NCBI GenBank assembly: GCA_964017125.1
Contig: OZ024915.1
Span: 21,916,437-21,980,436, forward strand
Direction: 5' to 3'
DNA length: 64,000 bases
Source of the DNA: Flabesymbios commensalis
Lineage: Eukaryota; Annelida; Polychaeta; Terebellida; Flabelligeridae
Shown: positions 53,471 through 64,000 of the stretch, one piece after another
How the letters are laid out: every line of letters starts with the position of its first letter
Numbering within the stretch: position 1 is the stretch's first letter
The notes under the pieces: generated by a model
The model's database searches: none
What the model was told of the DNA's origin: nothing
Seen by the model: only the letters and a program-made list of their open reading frames with translations
Position numbers and translations under genes: made by a program

Positions 53471-53730
53471 TAAATAACTTTGTAAGGAAAATGTTACCGC
53501 AGGGAATTTTTCTACTCGCTAGGTGGTGTATACATTCACATCGGCGATAATCAGGGACGTTGACGATAGATTTTTTCCTGTAAGTATGTGGGGATGGCTG
53601 AACTTTGACCTCAACAATACTAATCAGGAAACAAGATGTCAGCGCCCATGAACACGGACGACGAAATATTCAATCTAACACTGTAAACATTAGACTTTGG
53701 CCTTTCCTTGCTGACACCCGTTGCTGTAAG

Positions 53731-53790
53731 AGCTCGCTCCCGCGAGCTGGGGCCCTTCGGGCTTCGGGCCCCAGCTCGCGAGTCCGCTCG
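53731..53790. repeat. GC-rich perfect hairpin
   Basis: GCGAGCTGGGGCCC and GGGCCCCAGCTCGC are exact complements around a short TTCGGGCTTC loop. Strikingly GC-rich in an AT-rich setting. Confidence 0.8.
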
Positions 53791-54130
53791 CTATGAATAG
53801 CTGTTGTAACGTTACCACCTTTCAAACATGTGAACGAATTGAAATTGATTTCGTGTATTCATAAGACGAAATAGACGCCTGCTCACAAAATATCTGCATG
53901 AAAATTGACACTTTGGTTGATTTATTTCAGCATGGATAATTTACCTGTCGCGTCAAAAAAGCGTATGAAAATACATTATATTGTCCAATACATCAAATCA
54001 ATATATTATCCTCCAAATCTACGATATCCAGCAAAGTATTATCAGAAGGGGTCCTGCTTTCTTACAATTCCATTTGAGATATGTCCTGCTTTCTAAGAGC
54101 AAGTAGCCTACTTTCTAAGGAGCAAAGTGG
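53785..54130. repeat. arm of an inverted repeat with 56230-56600
   Basis: Shares GAATAGCTGTTGT, AAATAGACGCCTGCTCAC, GTCAAAAAAGCGT and CGATATCCAGCAAAGTATTA with the complement of 56230-56600. Both arms have an ATG followed by a Lys/Arg-rich SKKR sequence (53932 plus, 56478 minus). Confidence 0.75.
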
Positions 54131-55079
54131 TACAGTTGATATAGCAAATGAGTATAAATTGGCGAGTATTCTTACTATCTACATTAATCATTCAACGCAG
54201 ACAGAAGAGGCTGACATCATATTAGGATGGTTTACAGCCATTGGTCGCCAGTGTGTATGATAACGAGCTACAAAGAGAGTTGAAATTTAATTACGCATCC
54301 ACGAGTCATGGTGAAAAAGCAAGGTTCTTTATCAAGGTATGGCTTCTATTCTGCGTTACAAAGAAAAAAGGCGGTATCTGCTTACTTGTAAAGTGAGCAG
54401 TTAGGTTAGGCTATATAGGCCTAGGTATATCATGTGGTTGATCGGGCGTTACCGATATCATGGGTAAGTTGATCTGGGGAATTGCCAGTTGGCATGCCGG
54501 CAGACTGCCCTCACCAAACTCCAATCATAATAATACAATTTGCCGCTTTGGCAACGGTGAGTGAAAAACTTCCTTAACTCTTTCTTCTATTCATTCTTTC
54601 TTTATTAGGCCCTATAGTCTAGACATCAAACTGTGCACACAGTCCCAAACGGAGCGTGACGACCTCTCGCCATGCGGCTCTGGCCCTGTAGTCTAGACGG
54701 AACGTTCGTCCAGCTTAGTGCCTGTGATGTAAGTGATGCGCGGTCGGTCGATTGGCGGCAAAGCTAATCAGAGCGAGGCTGCCTGGGCAACGGCCACTCT
54801 TCAGTAGTTGTAAACCCGAGCAGTCCCGAAGAGCGTGAGATGCTGATCCCACATATAGTCTATGATCGTGTAGGCCTATTGATGAGCCCATCGTATCTTG
54901 ACCAATTTGTGTTTTTGTTATTTAGCCCTATATATTGATGAATCAGACATAATAGATTTTGTGTCGGTATTTCCTATATGTACTGAAGCGTTTAAACGAC
55001 ATCACAAAAATATTTTTATCTCGTTATTACGACTTATATTCATCAAATCTAGCCCTGAATGTACAGTACAAGGCTCATA

Positions 55080-55215
55080 ACGATTTCTAAGTCGTTAAAT
55101 CAACTTAGTATAAGTCGTTATAACGACTTATAAGTCGTTAGATCGACTTACTATAAATCGTTAAAATCGTTATAATTCGACTTATATGTTGTTATAGCGA
55201 CATAGTTTAAGTCGA
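55080..55215. repeat. palindromic AAGTCGTTATAACGACTT array
   Basis: Overlapping copies of AAGTCGTTATAACGACTT and variants, spaced 16-20 bp, read the same on both strands. The flanks 54131-55079 and 55216-56229 show no supportable gene. Confidence 0.75.
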
Positions 55216-56229
55216 TTCAGCTGGCCCAGTATTGAGACAGTGTTGGCTGGATTTCTGGTGTCAGCATGTGTGTTGGCTTCGACTACATGTGTTCCCAACA
55301 CTGGAGTCACAATATATAAATATAACACACTCGCAACCCCTAGAAAAGTATACATAGGTGGCCTACTTACAGGTAGGCTCACCTATTCTGTGAAACTCAA
55401 TAACTTTGACCTCCGATGTTTTCACTGAGCTCGCTAATACAATGAAGTATGGGGAGGGGGGTCTAACATAATACTATTTTCACGAGTTGTCATTCCGGTG
55501 ACGTCACTGCGTTCCATAGAATAGGCCTAAAATTACATTCAATCGCCACGGGGGATTATTTTAATAATAAAATCTAGGACATGCTCTTTATTAAATCAAT
55601 AATATATTTGAAGATCTAAATTATGTATAATTTAATTAGAAGTTTTCAGCATGCCACCAAGCCACGACCAGTTAAAATTATGCGCAGATAAGTAATCCCC
55701 CCCCCCAGAGATTGAATAGCTCCTCCTTTCTTAACAGTTATGTTGATTATAAATATATGTTTGCTTTAAAGCCTATAGGCATAAATTCTACCTGTAGGTC
55801 TATTGTTAGGTATATGTTTGGGGTTGCTGTAGTCTATATATACGCAGAGTCTATAAACCTGCATACACATATTGTTTTTAACTTGATGCCTAGTTAGGCA
55901 TACAGTTAGGACGTGACTGATATTGAAAGGTTTAAAGGATACACAAAAAAAAACGTGAAAGTTCATGTGGACTAAGGGTGGTTTAGCTGCAATGATTCAT
56001 AATATTTACCTATGACGGACTCCTTTTCTTAGGACGTTGGTTATGATGCGCGTGCGTCTGGGTCTACTATATGTGCTCAACGATCCATTTGGTTTAATTT
56101 ACACCCCAGTGATATTTAATTTAATTTGTATGTATTTTACACAATACTGGTTGCCGCCCCATATGCCCATCAGTTGTTACAGTATTATTATACATGTAAT
56201 GATGATTTACAACCTTTTACAAATTGTCA

Positions 56230-56800
56230 ATACCTAACTGTAACAGTTATATCGTGATATTGTTGTATTGAGCAGATCGCTTAGAAAACAAGACATACTT
56301 GCTCAATTGATTGTTAGAAAGCAGGGCAATGATGGTTAGAAACCAGGACCCTTTCTTATAATACTTTGCTGGATATCGTAGGTTTGGGGAATAATATTTG
56401 AGCAGGTGGGATATCGTTTTGATGTATTGGACAATAATGTATTTTCAGACGCTTTTTTGACGCGGCAGATTTATCCATGTTGAAATAAAATCAACAAAAG
56501 TGTCAATTTTCATGCCGATATTTCGTGAGCAGGCGTCTATTTCACCTTATGAACACACCAAATCGATTTGACTTCGTACATGTGCTTGCGAGGTGACACA
56601 ACAGCTATTCATAAAATATCTAATAAAAAATTGAACACTTTTAGATATGCAAATATGCGAAAATTGTGAAATTATGTTTGTCATATGCGCTTTCTGATGG
56701 CTCATTTGAAAACAGGACACCATGTTAGAAAGAATATAACGCATGACACCATGCTAGAAAGAGTATCTGCATGACACGTCTACAGATGGTGAATGTTGCG
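56230..56800. repeat. longest copy of a dispersed repeat family
   Basis: Its left part (56230-56600) is the inverted arm of 53785-54130; its right part (56590-56800) is complementary to 35886-36085. It therefore joins two segments found apart elsewhere in the window. Contains CTTTCTAGCATGGTG tandem units. Confidence 0.7.
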
Positions 56801-57009
56801 ATGTCATTTTTGTAAATTTGTTGAAAGTCATGTTGTGGAAATACGAAAAAAACACTCATTTACTTCTTATGTTTGCTGACTTCATTATACGGTAGCATCT
56901 TAGTTCTTTCAATCCATACCATGCATAGGTAGGCATACATATGGCCTATGTTTGTATCTGACAGGTGTTGGGTTGTGTAATCAAGTGTAATATGCATGGA
57001 TATGTAGGC

Positions 57010-57415
57010 CTACACCACTGATCCACGTGAAAAAACCCATGTGGAATACACCTCAGAAGGAAATCTAGGCTCAACCACCTATGATATTCACCAGATATAC
57101 ACGTGGATAGGTACACCAATAATCCATGTGAAAAATACACGTGGAAAACATGTGAAACAAAATTATGTGGCATTCTTCACATGATATCCATCTGATATGC
57201 ACATGAACGGGTAGGCCTACACCATTAATCCACGTGAAACAATTCACGTGGAATACACCTGAAAATGTACACTAATAATCCACATTAGAAATGCAACGTG
57301 GATCACACGTGAAGAAAATTAGGCTCAAACTTCACTTGATATCCACGTGTAAATAAACACCAATAATACACATATGGAAATTTTCCACCCCAATTACGCG
57401 TTGATTCCACGTGTT
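57010..57415. repeat. CACGTG-rich degenerate repeat tract
   Basis: Repeated CCACGTGAAA, ACACGTGGA and CACGTGGAATACACC words with variable spacing (tens of bp). Many are perfect CACGTG palindromes, i.e. E-box cores. Confidence 0.65.
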
Positions 57416-57599
57416 GTGCCTGCTGAGAAGGGGTTCAAAGAAGAATAAAAATTTTGATGAATTTTCATCATGGATATGAAACTTCCATTTTTCCCTCAAT
57501 GCGCCCCATAAGGAAGCGTAGGGCAGGAAAACCAAACTTTACCAAGGTTTTACCCTGGGCAAACTAGTGCAGCCTTCCCCGGGTATCTAAATTCTTAGA

Positions 57600-57966
57600 G
57601 ATTCCCACATTGTTCTATCCAACCAACAAATACGTTTTAATGATATTTAGAAAATGTTAGACGAACTCGTTTTTTAATATTTAAATGTCGGGTCAACAGA
57701 ATATTATTAAAAATTGATTTAAAAATTAATTTAAAAAAACATTTTAAAACGTTCTAAAAACATTTTTATAATATTTACATTTTATGTTAAAAAAATGTTT
57801 TTTTTTAATGTTATGAAAACGTTTTTAAAAAGTTCTATACTGAATGTTTTGCATAATATTTCTATTCAATGTTTTATAATATTCTGTTGACCTGACATTT
57901 TAATGTTGTGAAACATTTTCATTAGAATTTTTTAAACATGTTGGAAAATATTTTGTGTTTGCTGGG
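57600..57966. repeat. AACGTTTT/AAAACATTTT repeat element ending in GTGTTTGCTGGG
   Basis: Internal short repeats of AACGTTCTAAAAACATTTT type and a right end TTGTGTTTGCTGGGC; the left end near CCAACCAACAAATACG may be its degenerate counterpart. End motif is shared with the small MITEs at 29069 and 31134. Confidence 0.55.
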
Positions 57967-57989
57967 CCAAAACGGCCTTAATCACTCCT

Positions 57990-58670
57990 GGTATGGTCTG
58001 TAACAGTGATAATGAAGTCTTTATGATCCTGATGACTGTAACACGAACTTGGTGATAGGCTACGCAAACGTGGTGATAGTTTTGTTGCAGCGTGACTACA
58101 GACAGCCTGATGATAGCTTAAAATGGTAAGAAAACTCATGATTTAGTACTTAAATTAGACAAACATGTATGGGATACAGTTTTCCGGGTCTCCGTGTAAA
58201 TAATAACATATGACAAATTGTAATACTGTAGATCTGGTAATATTCGTGAGGTTTTAATTTTCGCGAATTTCGCGAGGATGACAAATTCGCAAATTCAAGA
58301 ATCTCGCCAAAATTATATTTAAAATAACACAACTAGAGAAAATGACAACTCGCACATTTTAAACTTTGTAAAAAGTCTCAAAATCAGACATTCGTAAAAA
58401 TTTAAACACACGAAAAAAACAGATCTACAGTAATCAATATTTAGTGATGTCTGGTAAATCAAATATTGATATGATCGCTTTATATTGTTATTTATTAAGG
58501 ATAATTGAAAATAAGATTGTAAGTATTACTCCATATAGTTATCTGTAATAATGTTTGCCTGTTACACTGAAATAGAATACTTTGATGTAGCAAAATCTTA
58601 GTGATAGTGTAACAAAGTCTTCCTGATAGTCGTTGTTTATGTCACACAATCTGGATGATAACTTTTACCT
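57990..58670. repeat. degenerate GTAACA-AAGTCTTGATGATAG array, split by a MITE
   Basis: Units of about 20-25 bp built from TGTAACA, AAGTCTT and TGATGATAG. A family-G MITE (58226-58430) interrupts it. The same unit in opposite orientation occurs at 63480-63640. Confidence 0.6.
58226..58430. mobile_element. TA-flanked MITE, family G
   Basis: CTGTAGATCTGGTAATATTCG at the left and CAGATCTACAG at the right with TA on each side. The interior matches 15960-16165 (TTCGCGAATTTCGCG, AATTCAAGAATCTCGCC). Confidence 0.82.
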
Positions 58671-61600
58671 TGATTGTAGGATCACAAAAAAGATGTATAT
58701 ATTGTCATGTAAAGCTTGGTGCTGCAATAAATGTGATCAGACACACCATTACAGAACAGCCTAAAAAAAGAGATGACTGCTTTGGCCTACTCTGTCAACA
58801 GCAAAGAAGTGAATTATAAAAACAAAACGTTTTGAAATATGACATCAAACACGATATAGTGCCAATGTAACATTAGCAATGTTAAATCAGTTGTAGACTG
58901 CTATAAAGCTATCTCCTCTAATGTGTGTTACATTTCATCAGTTCAGTGATGAATGGAGACATAGTAGGCCTAGTTTTGTGTTCATGCGACAAACAAGTTG
59001 GATTTGGTTTAGAAAAAAAAATGTCTAATCGCGGTTCCAAAACTTCCCAAATTTACCACATGTGGTTAAAAATTTAATTTTACTGCACCAAATTTTTATA
59101 TATAGATTTTCATGTAGAAATGTTTCCTAAAGAAATGTGCATGTCAGAATCACAATAAGAACTGTTCACAAGTGTGCTAAGAACAGCAAAAAAGTGACAT
59201 TTGAGTGTCAATGTATTTATTCACGTTAGCACGAAGGTAAAACTCAGAAATACACATAACAAATGTTTCCAATGTGTCTGAAAGTGTATCATACTTTGGT
59301 ATAAAAATGCCATCTTTTTATATATATTGTTGTGGAAAATGCATATAAATAGAAGGAATGCAATATTTTACAATGCTATTTTGACAGTGTCAAGTCCCTA
59401 AATTTGCTCAAGTCTCATACGTGCTTTGACATATGAACAAGATTATTCTTTTCTGCCTACCTATCATCATGACGAAGTGCCAAGAAAAATGGGTAATGAC
59501 AAAATGAAAGTTGCAGGTTATTTGAAATTACCTGCGCTGATTTTTTATGGTCAAATAAAGCTCGCTGTAGCATTAGTATGGCACAGTACCGTAAAAATAA
59601 TATTAGGTGTGCAATTAAATCTTAAACCAATGTGACGCTGTGCATAAAAATATGCATGGTCCATTCACACAATTCACTAAACATAAGCTGCATTTGTATA
59701 TGAGCCACAGCAGTCTTAAAAATGTGCTAACGTGAGAAAAGTTTTGACACCTTTGTTGTTAATGTGACAATATACTTGACACATATTAGTGTATCGTGAC
59801 ATGCTCTTTGACCCTACATATGTTACTGTGACATGCCTCAAAAATAAGGTGTGCAAATGTGAAATGCAAAAAATTGTGTTTAATACAATTGTGTTTACAT
59901 AGCCAGTATTACATCAGTGGTAGGACAATGTTCTTTAACAACAGAATACTTTGGGAAGTGTCATTGGCATCTGTCACATAACACTTGACGTTTATTTCAA
60001 ACAGCAAAAATAATATCCTGTAGCGCTTCTACAATGCAACAATCTGAAACCAGCCATTCAAGTAAATATTTCTAGCTGTGTGCATGTAAATTCTAGGCAA
60101 GGATGCGATTTCTATTAGCACTGTTGCTAACGTGACACAAGCAACATGTCAAAATAAAAGTCACGTTAGCATGACCTAAATGCAACGAAAATCACACTTA
60201 GTTAGCTTTAAAATATATACTTGTTTAATCAGAAATATCATTTTCTGTCTTTTAATTTTCCCTTAAAACTGCTTTGTTGTCCCTACATCTTTTAATTTTT
60301 TTAATATTTCTTTATAAGTATAATACTTTGTAGCATTGACATTAATCAGATATCAAGTGTCTTAACATCTGCTTTTTATTGCAAACCATCGAAATACAGT
60401 AATTTTAACCATTCTACCTTGCAATACTCTAAAACCAACAATACAAACACTTATTTCTGAGTAGATGCAGATAAATTCTAGCCTGCGAAGTGGCTTCTAG
60501 TAACACTGTTGCTAACGTGACATTGACAAAGTGTCGACAAAAAACTCAGGTTAGCATTCTTTAAATTCAACCAAAATGACACTTGGCATTACCGTTTTCA
60601 AAACATACCTTTTATTTTAATCATGACACAAAATGCCGCGTATTATGGCCTGAATGCATCGCAGTGAGGGCTCTCATAACATATTTTAATGAATTTTTAG
60701 ACACAATACATAAACCCCTGGTTACATCACTGCCAGTTCAAAAGATGGGAGTATATCACGCCAACAAGAACAAGGTGTTTTCTGTTAGATTTGTTGGGCA
60801 CATGGGGACCAGAAAATGTATATTTGGTACAATTAAGGTATTTAGAACATAATGTTGTGAAAAATGAATTGTGATAAAACGATAGTGATATGAAAATGAT
60901 ATGAAAATCAGGTACTGTTTTCAATTGCGGACTTCCACAGCGGCCGTTTCGTGAGCAGGCCAGTCTGGCAGCTCACATGCATGTCTGGGTGAGTTTACGC
61001 ACGTGGTTATGTCAAAAGTGGTGTCTTTGAGCCTACTGAATATTTTCTTGGTTAGGTTTACAATACTATGCACCTCACTCATAAAGTTCCGATCACTCTC
61101 TCTAGGCCCTTGAGCGCATAATTGATGAAAAATTGACCTGTTGACAACTACACAATATTCATAGTCATAATATTTGTGACTGTGGAAACAGTAGGCTATG
61201 CGTGACCAGTGCACAGACAGACGGCACGCTGCCACAGGCTTGTGGTGTGTGTACATACACGCGTATGTGCTGGTCAGGTGATGTTTTCTATCAGCATGTG
61301 CAACAGACGGCTGAGCGCTTTGCGCGGGAAATTAGCAGCAGTCAGTACATCCACCGTTCAACTTGACCTCACCTAGCCTTGTTCAGAACAGGGCCCGTAC
61401 AGACATTCTGCTAGCAACTTTCTGATTCTTAGTCAGAAACTATCACTACTCATTACTATCAGACCAAGTTAGACATGATACGCTAGGCCTAATCAGCTGG
61501 AAAAATTATGTCATGCCTGAGCCCTCGGTTTGTTGATATGTTTGTTGATAATATAGAACTGTCAGAAAAAAGCCACGTCTACTGAGATCACATGATATAT

Positions 61601-63479
61601 TGCTAAAGACGTCACTCATTGCTGTGTTGTCTTTGTCCAAACGCGGTTACCCACAGATAGTATGGGCATTGTAATTGTTGAATGACAAGACTGCATTTCA
61701 AAGTCATTTTGGTGGTGATATTTGTCAAAATAAATATTGATATTATAAAATTCAGGCCTTATAACCAATTTCATAGTCTGGTTACTTCGAAGTATGTACC
61801 TTTAATAAACTATTTCATTGACAAAAGTATCTGAAAACTAGCATAGTACTGCTGAAATGAGTAAATTTTGACAACATTTTCATTATATTTACAAAAAATT
61901 ATTGTTGGAAAGTCAATGTAGCACTTTATCGTAGGTTATTAACCTATTTGATGTCTTATGTGTATGTGCTATGACGTGTGATGTCGCCTAAGTCCATCTT
62001 AAAGGCCCTTACCCAGGTTAAAAGTTTTGAAGTTTAAAATTGTGTTATATAGGCTTATATCATTGCAAATCTATATTATCTTTCTTTACCCACCATTTAA
62101 AAGAGATATGTACCCGATAAGTGTGTTTTTCGGAATTTTCATACAATTAATAACAACCATCCTTTTATTATAATGGCTTTGACCAAGCCGCTAAGGGTCT
62201 AGATGTAGGGTCTGATGTTGATTTGGTTTTTTTCTTTGAAAGGATGAGCACTAAGGAAAATCCCTCCCTTTTTGACACTACACCAGCCACGAACATCATA
62301 TGAATATTACCTGTGTATTTTGGTGATGTTCACGATGTCCCACAAAGATGTAAAACATGTCAATTGGCCTAGCTTAGGTGTGTTGAACCTTCGTGCTCCG
62401 TTAGACGGCACTTTCCCGATGACATTGTAATTAAACTAGCAACGTCTTAGACAATGTGATGCATCTGAGACCTTACATACTTAGCCTAATATGAGTTGAA
62501 AACTTTTGTCATAGATTACGGCTAGTAAATTATAAAAAAAACTATCTTTAGAAGGAAATAATCAAATCAGTGACTCGATGAAACTTTCCTATCAAACATG
62601 GCAACCTGAAAACATGGCATTAAAAAACAGGTGGATCTAAAAGACAAAAATGTAATGACCGACATTTTGTCATAATTCGTCTTTTTCGAAACCTGATTAC
62701 GTTGCCAATAGATATTTCTAAAAGTTGTAATCTATCGGAATGTTGCCATCACTCAATCAAACACTCCAAAAAATATAACAGAGCTAAAATGGAAACATGC
62801 TATTTGCCTAGGTGTGCCCCTTTATCAGGAAAATTGACAGCTAAGTTTTGATCCTACTGGCTCAGCTTGTAGCCCTTTAAGCCATCAACACTGATAATGA
62901 GCTGTAAAAGCCATCAGATCACTACTAAAAATACAAAAAGTGAACTGAACCTTAACCAGAATCCCCAGAAAAAGATGAGCCTATCTAAAATCACCACATT
63001 TTCAGATGAGCTGAAATACATTATGCAACATTTAACCAAACCTTTAGGCAAACTCATATCCAAACGTATGGAAGAACACAATCATTTGAAAGAATGACTT
63101 TAAAAAAAAAAAGGTTCCTTCTGGTAGCTTAGATGTTGACCACATTGCATCACAGCTTTTCTGGGATGTTGTAAGATTCAATAAATGCCAAAATATTTGT
63201 AGCATGCGGTTCACAAAGGATGTAAAACAATTCTAGTCCATAGGTCTATATCTTTCTCATGCAAAGTTTATACGGTTTATGGGTGGATGTAAAGATCTGG
63301 GAGTAGTCCAGAGTACGCTACAGTGACTCATGCATGACTATGGGAAAGGTCGCACCAGAATATAGATAGAAATCGTAAATCTATGCTGTACTGACAATTT
63401 AAGGTACAGATTCGCAGCGATGTCTGTTTTATCCAGCGAAATGCTGGATGAACTTGCACAGGATTCTTGCATGTCTGTA
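58671..63479. other. gene-free stretch with dispersed GCTAACGTGA motifs
   Basis: No supportable gene. GCTAACGTGA or its complement occurs near 59221, 59725, 60122, 60162 and 60510. Segments about 59,965-60,240 and 60,345-60,620 resemble each other, suggesting a tandem duplication of about 385 bp. An open frame at 60583-60852 starts with TTG and has no family resemblance. Confidence 0.5.
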
Positions 63480-63640
63480 ATAATCAAACAGACTTTGTTA
63501 CATTATCATCAATACTTTGCTACACCATTATCAATATTTTTTTACTTTATCATCAAGACTTGGTTACAATATTCAAAAGACTTTGTTACACTATCGCAAA
63601 GACTTTGTTACTTACTCCATTACTATCAGTGTTACAAACA
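63480..63640. repeat. degenerate AGACTTTGTTACACTATCATCAA array
   Basis: About six imperfect units of 22-24 bp; the complement (TTGATGATAGTGTAACAAAGTCT) matches the array at 57990-58670. The remainder to 64000 shows nothing recognisable. Confidence 0.65.
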
Positions 63641-64000
63641 TGTATAGAAAAAATAACTGTAATCGTATTTTTTTTAGCTTAAACACATCACACAACAAGT
63701 TTATTACATATTTTTAGTCTTATACTTATAACCTACCAGCATATTGATATAAATTGGCAATCTAAGCTGTGTGCCGACCAACAATCATAATTTACTGGGG
63801 TTCGTACGTACACAACAGTTTATCAGAGAGTAACAATCAGAGGGTCGTGAAATATTAGCTGACATAGCAACGTACATTGATGAATGAGATTGTGTTTGAT
63901 TTATGATGGCTAGGTACTGTTATTATTGTACAATATAGACGAAACTTACCTTACTCTTCAAGCTGTAGTACAGGATCATCAAGATTGCGTAACCTATCAT

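Noticed and set aside
62897-63097. 66-residue frame followed by an A-run
   Set aside because: Possible retroposed tail, but no recognisable protein, no start-context support, no target duplication found.
1-64000. LTR retrotransposon, retrovirus or Polinton copies
   Set aside because: No reverse transcriptase, integrase, capsid or protein-primed polymerase motif and no long terminal direct repeats were recognised.

Overview
This is AT-rich, intron-rich animal DNA. Exons join through GT/AG sites with consistent phase, and there are tRNA-derived SINEs and many small DNA-transposon relics. The protein set (a LOTUS/Tudor germline protein and a DUF6589-type transposon-like protein) and the repeat landscape suggest a marine invertebrate, perhaps a non-vertebrate deuterostome. 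The species cannot be fixed from this sequence. No retroviral, LTR or Polinton coding sequence was recognised.

Region 1 (about 960-25,606, minus strand) holds most of a TDRD7-like gene. I could place 28 coding exons, all phase-compatible, giving 1,201 residues. The order is LOTUS domain, disordered linker with tandem peptide repeats, dsRBD, second LOTUS domain, three complete Tudor domains and the start of a fourth. The 3' end lies beyond position 1. Its introns are packed with short TTAA-flanked hairpin elements (piggyBac-type MITEs), other MITEs and a two-headed tRNA SINE. The most striking intron feature is a 58-bp minisatellite of about 40 units (7,212-9,492). It copies the end of a Tudor exon together with its 5' splice site, creating a ladder of decoy donors.

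Region 2 (about 25,600-37,300) has no recognisable gene. It contains minisatellites, two inverted copies of a MITE with 5-bp target duplications, small CCCAGCAAACAC-type elements, and a 2.5-kb long inverted repeat whose left arm is interrupted by another MITE.

Region 3 (about 36,200-53,470) holds a convergent gene pair: an intronless RecQ-like helicase (plus strand) and a six-exon gene (minus strand) with an N-terminal ZAD-like zinc finger and a DUF6589-like core. A matching inverted repeat of about 41 bp lies outside each gene, and 180-bp tandem repeats sit upstream of the DUF6589-like gene. I propose that this is a roughly 17-kb two-gene DNA transposon, now at least partly decayed because one in-frame stop interrupts the DUF6589-like gene. 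This is the best candidate for an undescribed system in the window.

Region 4 (about 53,500-64,000) has no supportable gene. It holds inverted repeats, a palindromic AAGTCGTTATAACGACTT array, a CACGTG-rich tract, two oppositely oriented degenerate arrays and a MITE.
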